Assembly (NCBI RefSeq): GCF_000340215.1
Contig: NW_006921548.1
Coordinates: 297,400 to 361,399 of the forward strand
Origin: Pseudocercospora fijiensis CIRAD86
Lineage: Eukaryota > Ascomycota > Dothideomycetes > Mycosphaerellales > Mycosphaerellaceae
Direction of reading: 5' to 3'
Length of the DNA stretch: 64,000 bases
The notes beneath the pieces are model-generated. The model was not told the origin of the DNA, did no database searches, and saw only the letters and a list, made by a program, of their open reading frames with translations. Positions within the stretch are counted from its first letter, which is position 1. Every line of letters starts with the position of its first letter. Shown one piece after another: positions 33,401 through 46,090 of the stretch. A program made the position numbers and the translations under genes.

Positions 33401-36400
33401 TCCGGCGTTTAGTAGGCTTCTTCTTAAAGAAGTTAAATAAGGCGGAAATTAACTATAATATCTATAATAAGGAGATACTTATAGTTGTATCTAGTATTAA
33501 ATTTTAGGACTCCGAGTTAAAATCGTATAGACCCTTTACGATTTAGACGGACTATAAGAACTTAAAGTACTTTATAGTAAAACGGTAACTATCCGAGAGG
33601 TAAATTCGTTAGTAGGAGGAACTAGCGAAATACTAGTTTACTCTAGTTTGCCGACCGGGAGTCGAAGTTATTCTCTTAGATACTTTATAAAGAAGAGAAT
33701 AAAATACGCTAGGCTAGAACGATAAACTTTTGCGGTTTAGAAGGTTCTTAGAACTAGATCTCTTACTAAATTAGCCGGAAGAAGTATAGATCTATAGCGC
33801 GATAATTCGAGATTTCCCGTATACGACTATAACGAAGTTAGTATCCCTACTCGTAAACGAAACTAAACCTATATAATCGTTACTAGAAACCGTAGGCCCG
33901 TTCTAGGACCCCGAGATAAACGAACTATAGAGAAACGTAATCGAGAAGGACGTAGTATACCGGACGGTACTACGGAAGATATAAGAGGAGGTCCGCTCGT
34001 TATAGCTAGAGATTAACGCGAAGATCTAGATCGGAGACTATATAATAGACCCTAAGGGGTTCCTTTACTACTATAGTAAACCTTAGATACTAGGAGCTTA
34101 TATAACGACGGAAGCCGAGTATAAAACTAAAAGTATAGGATCCGAAGAGCTTAAATAAGACTCCTTACGAACGAAAGTTATTTAGTCGATTTACGACTTA
34201 CTACTATATAGGTATCCGGGCCTAGACTCTACCGCTTCTATACTAGGACGCGACTTCTATTAGCCGCTATAGTTAAGATAAGTACGTTAGTTCCTACGGA
34301 ACTACGACTACTATAGGCGTAATAAAGTATAGAGGGAGTATAAATACGGCCTCCTAAAGCCTCTACTAGTTCCCGACCGTTTCTTTTAGGAAATCTTAAT
34401 AGACTTTATAATAGACTTATCCGAATCCGACGGGAACTATTACCTATAGGTAATTAAGGACCGCCTTAGTAAGTAGATTACCCTAATTAGTATATCTTCG
34501 ATAAAAGCTAAGGAGTATATAGCTTTATTCCTATAATACTAGGTATAGTATTATAGACTACCTAGGGTAATTACGAGTAATAGAGGCACGAATTATACGA
34601 GTACGTTCTAGAAGGAGATATATAGACTTCTAGGCGTAAAGTAGAGGTTAAGCTCGGCCTACTACTTATAAACCGATTAAGGCCCGGAATACACGAATTA
34701 AGATATATAGGCGTAGCTTCGGAACTATATTAACTAAATATAGTCCGACTAGAACCGATAGCTACCTATAGCCGAACTAGCGTTTACCGGCCGATATTAA
34801 GCTAGGTTAGGAATAAGCGCCTTTTTCGCGACTTACGGTTATAAGTCTACGTCTCTAGTTATACTTAAAGAGGACCCCTCTATTAATAGGTAGCTAAACG
34901 CGGTAAAGGGGCGGTAGAGTTTATAGATAAGATTAAGAAAATCTCTAATCTATACTAAGTATAGATAGGGGAAGCTACGTAGAAATAGGAGGATAGCGCG
35001 AATAAAACGCGGATACTAGTACTAGTCTATAGAGTCGAGGATAAGGTCTAGCTCGATCTAAGAAACTACTAAAGTAATAGACCTAAGAAGAGCCTAGACG
35101 CGAGGTACGCTAAGTATATAGTCGAAGAAGTCTTTTCCCTAGTCTTAGTACGACTCTCTAGTATTCTAAGTAATATTTACCCGGTATTCTATATATATCT
35201 TCTACGACTAGTAAGTACGGATCCCCTACTAGGGTAGAAAATCGACGACAAATAACTAGAATCCGTACTATTGGAGATATATAAAGAATAGTAGGTTAAA
35301 GAAATCTTATACGCTAGGAAAAAGAAACAAGGTAAGAGCCGAGAGGTACTAGTTAAGTAGACGGGTTATTATAAGCCTACTTAGGAAACCCTTAATAATA
35401 TCGTAGATACTACTACGTTAGACGATTTAGAAGCTAAATACGGAACGATAGATATAAACGACGGACCTTTAGGAGATTAGGAAAAGAAGGGAAAGCGTAG
35501 GAAATAGGGCGGAAACTAGACGTTTTTTTTTCCCGCGGAAACGAGGAGTACTAGTTTTACTAACTCGTTAGGGTTTAAGTTTTATCGTTTCTTTCTTTAG
35601 ATTTTAGGAAGGAGAATATAATTTAAAGAGAAGAAAGGATTTTATTTAGGTATATATAAGTAAGTATCGGCTCTCTAGCCGAAAATATAAGGATCCTTTA
35701 GAATAGAAAAATTACTCTATCGAAAATATAAGGACCCTACTAAAAGCACTTCGGGAACCCTTATCTATCCTTATTATTAGAGTCTACCGGAATATTACGG
35801 TTAGTACCGAGGCGTAGAGCGCTAGGGACCCTACTAAAAGAAAAGGTTAGAGTAAGAAAATAGACAGAGACTACTAATATACTTAGGTTTACGACTACTA
35901 AGCTACGATATTAGCGACTATATTCGTTACCTCTATAGCTACCGTTCTAGAACTTTAGGTTAGCGGAGGAAAACAACCGGATACCGAGAAAACTAACCTA
36001 GATAATAATCCCTCTAGCTAAAGAGACTTTAACGCCTTCTAAGCCTTAAGAACCTTAAGGAGGTCCTTATAACGAGCGACGACGGTATTACGGATCGCGC
36101 GGGTATAGCGGGCATAGGCTACGTAAGCTATTTAAGGACTAAAAGGTTAGCGGGCGTTTTAATATAGAGACCGAGGAAACCTATAGAGGGACGTAAGCGA
36201 TTCTCCTACGAGTATATTTATCGTAAGCCCGGAAGCCGGAAGTCTACTTAGAATTAGCGAAACCCGCGCTAAATAGTACGGAAACCGAACTTACCGACTA
36301 GTCGGTAGAATCTTCTCTAGAGTTATAGTAAGCTACGTAGTAGATTCGACGATTAACTATCTAAGAGAGTTAACTTTATAAAGAAAACCGTAGAAGATTA

Positions 36401-36416
36401 AAATAGTACCTTAATA

Positions 36417-36417
<1 letters not shown>

Positions 36418-36455
<38 letters not shown>

Positions 36456-36456
36456 G
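36418..36456. repeat. (AGT)n microsatellite inside gypsy
   Basis: About 13 copies of AGT. In a block where every CAG became TAG this may be a former CAG or TGG repeat. Confidence 0.8.
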
Positions 36457-36845
36457 GGTATATATAGAAAAGAAAAAGAAAAAGAAGGAAAGGAGAAAAT
36501 ATTAATACTACTAGAACCTAAGTCTAAAGTAAAGGGCGATAATAGAACGGAAGGCGTAGCTATAAGCAAAGCCTTTCGAATAGTAGTAACGGCGCGGTAT
36601 AGAAGGCGGTTAGTACGTAAAAGCGCGCGGCTTAGAAGTCGCGACGAAGTAATAGGAAAGCTAAAACCTAGGATACGGTAACCTCGATAGAAGAGCGCGG
36701 AAACCTCGAAAATAAAAAGAGGAACCGCGGGTACTTTACTTTAGAAAGATTAGATAGGTACGTTCTCGATATCTAAAGTAATAGCGTTAGAAACTATAAT
36801 AGATATCCTATCTCCTATAATAGAGGAGGGGGAGGACGGGGATAA

Positions 36846-37032
36846 TATAAAGGGCTACGCCTTAGGTAGAAGATACTAGCCTTAGGTATTCGGCCTATAC
36901 GATACTAACCTACCGCTTAGTACTTAGCGTACCGTATAAAACGATTCGGATTTACGTAGATAGACCTAGCTCCCTATCGAACCTATTAAGTCTTATATCT
37001 AGTATCTACGTATACGTTACTTACTTATAATA
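36846..37032 (+). repeat. 3' LTR of gypsy element
   Basis: Partner of 30271-30457, 187 bp. Confidence 0.85.
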
Positions 37033-37950
37033 ACCGTCTTCTTACTCTTTCCTTTCTAGAACTTCTTCGTAGATAGACTAGCGGTTTAGCTAAGACTAAT
37101 ATAGCATTAACTAAGTAGTACCCCGGTAGGTAGTAGTTATTACGATAGTTAAGGAGGCGGCTCGTTAGACGGTAATTCGAGGCCGAAGTAATCTTCTATA
37201 GTAAGGCGCGCGGCTTCTATATATTAAGTTCCGCTAATATAATTAAGTCGCTTAATAAAGCGCTTCTAGTCGCGTTATCGCTATTCGAGTAGCGTCTATT
37301 TATTAGCGTAGCGCTCTTTAATAGTATATATCTACCGTTAAATATCGTCGCTATACTTACGGATAAGTCGCGGTATAAGAAGTTAGGCGCGCTTATATCG
37401 TCGTATATCTCTTTAATAGCGTAGAATATAGTTACGCGGTCGTAAATAGCGAAGCCGGTATTATCGTATTCGGCGTCTTTAAATATAAATAGCTAGCGCT
37501 AGAAGTCGTTATCTTAGATAATGTTTTAACCGAGTTAGAAGTAGTAGTACTATAGGTTGGCGTAGGCGAGTTAATACTATAAATAGAACCTATACTCGTA
37601 CGTCGTCTCGTTACTAAGTAAGCGCTCTACTATATAATTAGGTTAAGTACCGAGCTAATACTACTCCCTAATAAGCTATTATAACCGCTATAGAAACTCT
37701 AGTAGCTAGCGCTTTAGAAGGTCGTTATCGCTAGTCGCTAATAGGTAGATTTTACTATCCTTAGTCTTAGTATAGTTAAGTAAGCGCTAGTCGTATTCGC
37801 TATCCTTTGCCTCTACTAGTATTACCGTACCGTAGAGTATATATTTACCGGCTATTCTTACCTTATTACCGTACTTAGATTTATTATAATAGCCTTCGAG
37901 CGCGTTAGCATCCCTTTCTCTAAGCGGTAAGAATCTTATTTTTCCGGCGC
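37033..37950 (-). pseudogene. RIP-mutated unknown gene interrupted by gypsy, 5' part
   Basis: The minus strand reads as one protein with only CAG/CAA-type stops: VILVEAKDSEYD and YTKTKDSKIYLLATSDND near 37800-37700, then TGFAIYDRVTIFYAIKEIYD and FLYRDLSVSIATIFNGR near 37460-37330, then SATLINRRYS. No domain was recognised. Together with 29660-30270 it makes one gene split by the gypsy insertion. Confidence 0.45.
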
Positions 37951-38059
37951 TAGGGATCTTAACCTTTTACTATCGCTACCCTATCTATATAAACTAGGTT
38001 CCCGGCGCTTCTCTTAGCTATCCTCCTTTCCCTTCGTATTCTATACTATATACTAGGCG

Positions 38060-39060
38060 AAAATATAATATATAGCCTTAATATCGTACTAGAAGCGAGA
38101 AAAGACTATACGTAACAATTCGTATAGATAGTAATCGAAGTATATTAGAAAGGTTAAATTTAGGGAACTAGGACGGTAGACTACGCGCTAGCGAAGAAGA
38201 TTGTAAATAGTAAAGGACGAGACCTAGTTTTTCGAGAGGGCTATATATATATACTAGGAGAAGGCGTAACGTAGAAGGATACTAATAAGAGGGCGAGGCG
38301 AGCGGCGCTCGTATATATCCTCGGTATAGATACTAGAAGTTACGCTATACTAAACCGTCCCTTTACTTTAAAATATAGGACGTACAAATCTAACCGGAGG
38401 TATTTCGAAGGCTATCGTTATTCCTATAACTTAGCGCTAAAGTTACTATATAGTAATTACGCCTATAGAGGAAATCCGAGGAGCTATACTAGCTATATAA
38501 ACTCTAACCGGAAGAGAGTAGCGTCTCTAGGATTCGAAGACAGCGGGCGAGCTTTAAAATTAAACGCTCGATCTCTATCTATAGAATATAGACTAGAAGG
38601 GGAGAGACTAGAATATTAAGATACTATATCTCCTAGAGACACTCGTAGCGAGGAGGAGTATAACTTTACTCTAGAGCTCTCGTAAAGGGCGGAAAAACTT
38701 AGATAGAGTATAAGCGGTATATAGCTTCGATAACTATTCGAATTTCTAGCGGATTTATTAAATTCTAATTCTCCGACAGTTCCGACGTAGTACTTTCGAG
38801 ATATATATTACGAGAATACTAACGAGGTTGTAAGTAACTATAGAATAAAGGGAGTAGGTAAGAGTATGCGCGTAGTAGGCGCCGTAGCTATAGAGCGGAC
38901 GTAACTCGAACGTATATACGTTATAAAAGCGATAGTAATATAATTAGGAGTAGAGTATAGTTAGCTTTACTAGACGGTATAATATATACGAATTACGAAG
39001 GTTAAACGATAAGAGAATAAGGATAAGAAGATAGTAGGTAGCTAGCTTATTTTATAGCTA
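38060..39060 (+). pseudogene. RIP-mutated unknown gene, divergent from the 37033-37950 relic
   Basis: The plus strand reads through RIP stops for about 330 codons: AKKIVNSKGRDLVFREGYIY, ILGIDTRSYAILNRPFTLKY, FEFLADLLNSNSPTVPT, AIERTQLERIYVIKAIVIQL. No motif for a transposase, polymerase or retroviral enzyme was seen. Its position next to the opposite-strand relic suggests a two-gene element of unknown class that predates the gypsy insertion. Confidence 0.4.
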
Positions 39061-40170
39061 CTAACGTGCTAACTAGGTACTATAAAGTATCGAGAAAAGT
39101 CTAAACCTACGGCCTAGACCCTAAAATCTTGTCTTATTACTACTATCTTAAAATGCCTTAGGCGGTATACTACTCCTAGATTATAGTCTACTTGCGCGAA
39201 GGAGGGTAGTAGATACTAGCGGCGAAGCGATTATCTAGGCTAGTCTAGACGTAGGGAGAGCTACCGGCGAAGCCGCGCGTAAAGTCTAGAGCTAGTAGGG
39301 AGACTAGAGACTAGGCGCCGGTAGCAGAGATATTGCTAGCCTAGTAGAACTCGATAGTCTCGGTACTATCTTATATCGAGATAGTATAGGTAAAGGCGAG
39401 GCGCCGAACGACGCTACTAGCGAAGCGTACGAACATTTCGCTAGCCGGTAACTTTAACTATTAGCTTATACTATAACGTAGTTAAGGAAGCTACTTACTA
39501 GTATAGCGCTCTTCTTTAAGCCGATCTTCTTAGCTAGAGTACGCTTACTAGACTTTAGTAGCGACTCGTTAGACGACGTCCCGATTATATTAATAACCTT
39601 CTAATTATTATATATACGCGTAACTAAGGCGGTTAGTATCGCTATAATAGAGTACGCGCGATAATATTAGACTTACGACTATTACTAGCGGCCTTAGCTA
39701 GCGTAGAGGTAACCTTAGTAGAAGTAGCTATAGTAAGAGTAATAGAGGTAGCGTAGAGCGTAGTAGCGCGGAGTATAGTATACTTAGTAAGGGTCTTAAG
39801 AGTAAAGCGTAATAGGTAGATAGGAGTAGTAGGTAGTAGTAGTAGAAGTAGTAGTATTAGAAGAAGTTATTAGTAGAAGAAAGCGCAATTTATATAGTAC
39901 GATTTATAACGATTTCTACCTCGTTACCTAGCGTACCCGGTAATATCCGGCGGAAAATCTTCTAGAATCTAGCTTATCCTACCTTACTTATCGCCTTAGG
40001 TTTCCCCTATAGCTTTTCGAGCTATATAACCTTCGAGCTATATAACTACTAGTATATTAATACTAGCCTCCGACTATATATCTACTAGGATTATAGGTCG
40101 ATTATAAAGTATAGATATTACATATAGATATTTAGGTATTAATTATAAGTATTAGTATCGGTAGGACCTG
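39061..40170. mobile_element. Right flank of the unknown RIP-mutated element
   Basis: CpA-depleted sequence without a readable protein. Near 40073 the minus strand carries AGTCGGAGG next to CCTAG; a similar pair lies on the plus strand near 29727-29750. The two might be terminal inverted repeats, but identity is low outside the core. Confidence 0.3.
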
Positions 40171-40442
40171 TTGTGCGTTGTTAGGACGTCGTAGGAGCTC
40201 CTTTGTAGGGGAGGGGGGTACTATTACGGAGTAACTGTCCAGACCTAGAGGTTAGATACCTGGGGCATTAGGTCTTGGCGAGGATGCTTCCTCGTACGCT
40301 TCCTTCTACCTCTGGATAGGCCCGTACGATAACTCGTCTTCTGTCTGACCCCTGCTATCTCGTAATATGTGCCGTATCCCAAACAGCAAAGGAGTACGGA
40401 AAGTAAGCTGCTATACCGTATAGCTATCGCCTATCTTCTCCG

Positions 40443-42082
40443 TTACACGTCGCCTAGGTTTTCCAACGTCGCCCTAATCCTCTTGTACAATGTAGGCCAA
40501 TATTTCTCCTCGGCCCATTGCCCCAAACACCTCAACGAAGCCCTTAGCTTCCACAACTCTAACAACGATCCCGTCCCACCAATGCGTAGCTTGAGATCAA
40601 TCTCAGCGAACTCGGTCCCAGCCTTTCGAGCAACTACAAGCGCCATGATCCAGTCATGCTGCTGCACGTAGATGATAGGATGAACTGCCATAATGCTTTC
40701 CTCGCCTGGTGGGACATCTTCTTCCAGGCCAAGCAGTGTCCGCATGCGCTCGAAGTGTGCATATGCCCAGACACCGAGTTGGTTCTTTGCTTCACCGGTA
40801 GTGCCAGAATCTGCCTTGGTCTCGATGGAGATAGCGATAGGGTGGGTGCGGAGAGCTGTCGCTCGGCTCTGACTGATGGTCGCCCTGCAGTCTGGCTCTC
40901 TCCGGAGGAGGTGATTAATGTCTCTATCCTCATCTGGGGTTGGTGTGATGGAGACAGCGTAGTCTACCAAACGGGCTTCAGTAATTCTCGGCCCTCGAGT
41001 GGGAAGGAATTCCGGTATAGGCCGAGCTTGGGTTCTGTATGCACGAAGATGCTGTCAGTTCGATCCGAACTGGGGAGGAAGAAGACCTGGAAATACATAC
41101 ACGTTGTAGTGGGTGACTCGACCAGGGAAGCTTCTCAGAGCCACTCGCAAGATAGGCGAATGTGCTTCAGAATTCCAAGCGGCCTCGGCTTGATTGTACC
41201 CTTCCAGGCTCTGCGCATACTCGACGATGTCCAGCAGGTCCACTAGATCGCGCTCATCGCTTGGATCGGGAGTTTCGGCCACCCAACGATCAAAAAATCT
41301 AGTGACTTCACGTTTTGTCGCCTCCTACCGCACAAATGTGTAAGCCACAGCCAGTACACATCACATGTTGTGATCCGACGTGCGCCGTTACTCACCTTTG
41401 CTATGGCGGGCACAACTCCATTGCCATCGGCAAAGTCTTCAAGCCTTTCAAGCAGTGGATAAACACATCTAGGAAGCGGCGTATCGCGGCGAGCGTACTG
41501 GCGAATAGGCGCATCGGCCATCTGCAAGTCCACCATATCCTTGACCGGACTCTTGGATCTCCCGGCGGAGCTTCTGCTCGACTGTGAAGCAGACTCTGAC
41601 ATGTGCGGCGGACGGAAGTGTGGTTGAAATCGTTCTGTAGGGCGGCGCGCGTTGTTTCGCGGTGTTTGCTCTTGTTCTGCACGGCGGGGTGCATTTTTCC
41701 GCGGTGTTTGCTCCCCATCCTCACCTCCAAGCATCGCTACGGCGTGCGCCTCTTCCCCTGCCGACGCTGCGGCGGCAGACGACGACGCGTTCCACCGTGT
41801 ATTCCCCTCTCCAAGTCCCGCCGGTCGCACGCGAGGTGTCGAAGGAAGGCGAACGTCATCGTCCTCGAAGATCGATATCAGCCCCGTTTGTTTTCGTGGA
41901 CTACTTCGCCGGGCGGCGGCGGAGGCGCGTGTCCCGGTGCTGATGTTGGCGTCCATTGGCGCGAGCCGCGGGCGCTTCTCCGTAGGGGTGGTCTCGCGGT
42001 CGCGTTTTCGCTTCTTGGTGCCTTGCGCTCCCAAAGGGGTCTGCGGTTCAATTTCGTCGAGCCAGGCAGAGATGTTCCACAT
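40443..42082 (-). pseudogene. PD-(D/E)XK nuclease-like gene with one in-frame stop
   Basis: Exon 1 is 42082-41396 (ATG in MWNISAWLDEIEP); a 71-nt GTGAGT...TAG intron (41395-41325) follows; exon 2 starts at 41324. The N-terminus is disordered with nuclear-type basic patches. The C-terminal half matches the fungal PD-(D/E)XK nuclease-like family: VDYAVSITP (Asp at 40962-40964), AISIETKAD (ETK at 40815-40823), then EAKNQLGVWAYAHF, a core Gln-Leu-x-x-Trp. A TGA at 41055-41057 interrupts an otherwise continuous frame (GLLPPQFGSN-stop-QHLRAYRTQ); a 51-nt in-frame GT-AG intron could remove it, but its branch point is poor. Copia B is inserted 177 bp upstream of the ATG. Confidence 0.65.
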
Positions 42083-42258
42083 AGCTGGTGAGTAGCGATT
42101 GGAGCGGGTGGTGTGGTGGTAAGAAGTGTTTCGAGTGCGGAGTGCGGAGTGCGGAGGGCGGAGGGCGGGCCGCGTGGAGGCTGAATGGGCCGAGTCAAAC
42201 CAAAACAAGGTATTCTAGAATACCGCTTCCCGGACCGAGGTCCGCTATCACCACAGTT

Positions 42259-42437
42259 TGTAACGCATAAGCTGAGGTTACATGACTCTTAGCATCTCAC
42301 GTGACTCTTAGCGAAGCTAGGGAAATATTAACACCTGTTCTTAATACTTTTTTAAATAGAATTAGTTAATTAGAACTACTATAAGACATACCCCTAAAAG
42401 TAGTATTATAATATAACTAATAAGAGGGCGCGTAACA
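42259..42437 (+). repeat. 5' LTR of copia element B
   Basis: 179 bp, from TGTAACG to CGTAACA, flanked by CAGTT at 42254-42258. The distal two thirds carry RIP changes compared with the 3' LTR; the first 60 bp keep several CpA sites. Confidence 0.9.
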
Positions 42438-42447
42438 GTTATAAGCC
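42438..42447 (+). promoter_or_regulatory. Primer-binding site of copia B (half-tRNA type)
   Basis: GTTATAAGCC directly follows the 5' LTR, as in element A. With one RIP change undone it is complementary to the initiator-Met tRNA anticodon arm. Confidence 0.6.
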
Positions 42448-45400
42448 TAGGTTTTACCCGCGGTATTAGAGACTAAGAAAGGAGGAAGAATTTTCTATTC
42501 TACGAATAATAACTTTAGTAAAAGGAAATTAGTCTCTACGATACTAATTAACTAACTAAAGCTTCTACTATCTCTTTAAGATTATTAACATGTCTTTAAT
42601 AATAGCCCTCTTATTAGCTAGTCGTCTCGGCGGTACTAAATATATTACCCTTCGAGGTCTAAACGACTAGGACCGCTAGTTTAAACAAACTAAGACTTAT
42701 CTAACTAGTTACGAGACCTAGCTATACTCTAATCCGTACGCTACGTTGCCTACGGAGCCAATTTAGCCTGCTCTACTAATTATAGATTAAATACGCCTAT
42801 AGGAGGATTAAGTCTACTAGTAGTTAATCCGCCTAGCAAAGGACTTCTACGATGTCTGTATGGCTAAGTTTAATAGGTTTAGAACGGCACGTAGTAAGAC
42901 CCTCGAGTACCTAGCAACTATAATTAATGTCCGCTATTATTTAGAAATTACTAATAACGATAAGCTATCCCTACTAACCCTTCGAATAATTATAATACGA
43001 CTAAAGGACAAGCTAGCGCTAAATACTTAGTAGCAAAGGACTAACTTAGTTAAGGAGCTAAATCGTTTAATTAACTTAAGGTAGGTAAAGGATCCTAAGT
43101 AGTAGTATAAGGAATAGCTTAATCTATATAAGACTATAAAGAGGGTTTAGTATACAGAACTTAATAACATAGTTGTTTACCTCTATACTATAGTAGCTAA
43201 TATAGACGAAACCTATAGAAAGGGACTCTATATAATATACTAGGCCTTACTAAACACTACTTACTTTTATTAGCTAGTTAGCATAGTAAGGGATTATGCC
43301 CGAAACATATTAGGTCTATTAATAAAGCGAGGAGCCTTATTTAGCATTACCTACGATATAGAGACCGGTAAATCTAATACCGCCCTTTAAGGAGCCTCCG
43401 AAAACAAAAACAAGGACAAGGGCCGGAGTAATAGCCGTACCCGTACCCTAAAGTTATACGCTAAGCTTACCGGAGTTAGTAAAAAGAAGGCATATAAGAA
43501 CCGTAGCAAATGCTTAGTAGTTAACTACCGCCTTCGAGATAAGGTTAAAGAGAAGGATAAGGATGCTAAATAGTAAGGAAAGCTAAATTACTTTAAAGGC
43601 TACTTATGCCGAAACAAGGACTTCTGCTTAAGACAAGCTAGCTTCTTTAAGGACCCGCTAGCCATTAAGATTGCTTAGCAATATTATAGATACGGAAGCA
43701 AGACTAAGGAAACCCCTAACAAGTTGTTACTAGCCTGCTTCTTTAGCCCTAACACCCTATTATTATCCTTTATAGGATTATTATCCTTTATAGGAGCAAC
43801 TAGATATAGACAAGTTAGTATAGGAATGTCTATTAGAAAATAGAACCCCTTTAGTGGACTAATGTGTGATAGTAGATCAAATTGCTATATTATTAACTAT
43901 CTAGGTCGATTTAACTTTGCTCCTATCTTCCTACTATTAAGGTCTATAGTAGCGACCGGAATAGGCTATAGTAGGGTCGTGGCTATTAGAAGGGCATTAT
44001 TTACGGTTAAGGCTATTAGTAGCAGGCCCCTATAGATTGAACTAAGAGAATGCCTATATATCCTAAACTTCTATACTAATATAGTCGGTAGAGCCCTATT
44101 CTTCTAGCGAGGGTACAAACATTAAGAGATTAATAACACCCTATACGACCCTTAACAAAAGCCTCTAGTTAAGTTTATTAGACCGGATAATTAGATGCTA
44201 TACTTTAATATAGTTAGCATAGTAGATAACACACCTTTACTAACTAAATAGCTAGCCGATACGGAAGGCCGACTACTTAAATACCTATTCTAACCTAGCA
44301 AAGCATTATACGTAATAGCTCGCCGCTCCGCTCGTCTATTGCTACCGAGGCAGCTTATACTTAAGCAGATATATAAAGTATTTAGATACCTAGGTGCTAA
44401 AAGGGCAGAAGAGCTAGTTAATAGGGTTAATAGTATAAAGCGGGATTACACACATAGAAATAAGGTACTAAGGATACTACTTTGTCTAGTGTATATATAA
44501 GCAAAGGGCAAAAAGCTTATTTCGAGGAGACTAAGGCACTATAATATGTCGATACTTACTCTATATAGACATATCGCAGCCGATTTGATATAGCTAGATA
44601 TAGCCTATAACGGTAATTAGTATCTGTTTTATGCTCATAATCTAAATACTAGCCTTCATTTTACCTAGACTATTAATAATCGGACCGATAATACCTTGCT
44701 TTAATACTAGACTTAGCTAGTAACCTTTATCCGCAGTATTAGTAGGGACATTATTTGCCTTTTATTAGACAACGAGGGAGGCATTAATAGCTTTAAATTC
44801 CGGTCCTACCTACGCGATAATTACACTACGTAGAGGCTAATAGCACCGTATACCTTAGAGTAAGACCCTGCTAAGCGAGTAGGCCGCACTATTATTAAGG
44901 TAGCGCGAGCGCTAATAATCTATATAGGTTTTCTATACTAACTATAGCTAAAAGTAGTATACGCTGCTACTTTTCTTATTAACCGGTTACTAAGGTTACG
45001 AATAGCCGACTTTGTAATAAGAACACTATATAAGATTAGTACTAGACATAAGCCTAATATAGCTTATATCTATTAATTTGGATCGCAAGCTTATCTATTA
45101 ATCTATAGCATAGAGGCAGTTAATAGTAAGCGGAAGGCTATACTACTAAATACTATAAAAGTAGCATTACGCATATACATTAGATACCTCTATAGATACG
45201 AAGGACACTCTATCTATCGGATTTAGGTGCCTTTACGGATAACGGTGCTACGTATAAGAGATATTGTATTTAATAAGACTAGGTTCTATAATAGACATAA
45301 CGCTAACCTAGGCGTTACTATAACTAACTAAGAACTGGCTTAATTTAGTAATCTCGAAGAGCTATAAGCACTAGCCTCGAAGCATTAATTTAACGATTTT

Positions 45401-45850
45401 CGAGAGGCATACGACACACTACTAGACCTAGTACGGTTTAGAGCTAAGGGGGTAGAAACACTAACAGGACCTAGCCGGCTTATAATAGTCGACCCTATAA
45501 GGCTAGCAGCTAAGCCTATTAGACAACAACTACCTCCGCAAACACCGACACTACTAACTAAGCTACAGCTCGTATAGGTGCCGAAGAGGCTACGTATAGA
45601 TCTTACTAATTAGAGATTATATAAGCCTAAATTAGAGGAAGTACCTATTAACTAATAGGACTTTTTAATTAACTTACGCGAAGCACTACCGCCGCGTAAT
45701 AATATACTAAATAGATTAGTAGACCTAACCATTAATTAGCAACCTAAGACTAAGAATAATACTAGCAATTATAGCCCTACTAACAATATAGACGTACTAG
45801 GTTACGTAGACGACATAGACATAAACCTACTACGAGTAGAGCTAGCTAAA

Positions 45851-46090
45851 TTGCTAATGCTAATTAAAGTAGCTAATGTTTCTTATCGTTACTTACTAAA
45901 CATAGGAGGGCCGCATTATCGAGCTAATAATCCGAACAAACGACAACGAACGGCCGCTATCTACCGAGCCGGCCGTTACTATATTAGCAATCGAGAACAA
46001 GCAAGAAACCTCCTATTATTTAATAGCCTATACTTGTTAGTAGAATACGAAGCTCGATTAACATACGTATTAAGCGCATTAAATAGTTAA
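45851..46090 (+). pseudogene. Open fragment of copia B polyprotein between integrase and RT
   Basis: 79 stop-free codons. The counterpart in element A is near 5400-5170 on the minus strand. It is a remnant, not a gene. Confidence 0.7.

Larger units (their letters stand above)
30271..37032 (+). mobile_element. Ty3/gypsy LTR retrotransposon with chromodomain, RIP-inactivated
   Basis: The element is 6,762 bp, LTR to LTR. Read through stops on the plus strand it has a Gag zinc knuckle whose Cys and His codons have mostly become Tyr (31553-31597), reverse transcriptase with YIDDVVIYS (YIDD at 32886-32897), RNase H (DYSGFAI near 33340; KEILIVV near 33470), integrase with a KYGLLKPLLVP and LIDFIIDL stretch (34330-34420), and a C-terminal chromodomain (REVLVK-TGYYKPT near 35340-35390). 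A chromodomain would target integration to modified histone tails. The 1.3 kb between the chromodomain and the 3' LTR has no recognised gene. Confidence 0.85.
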
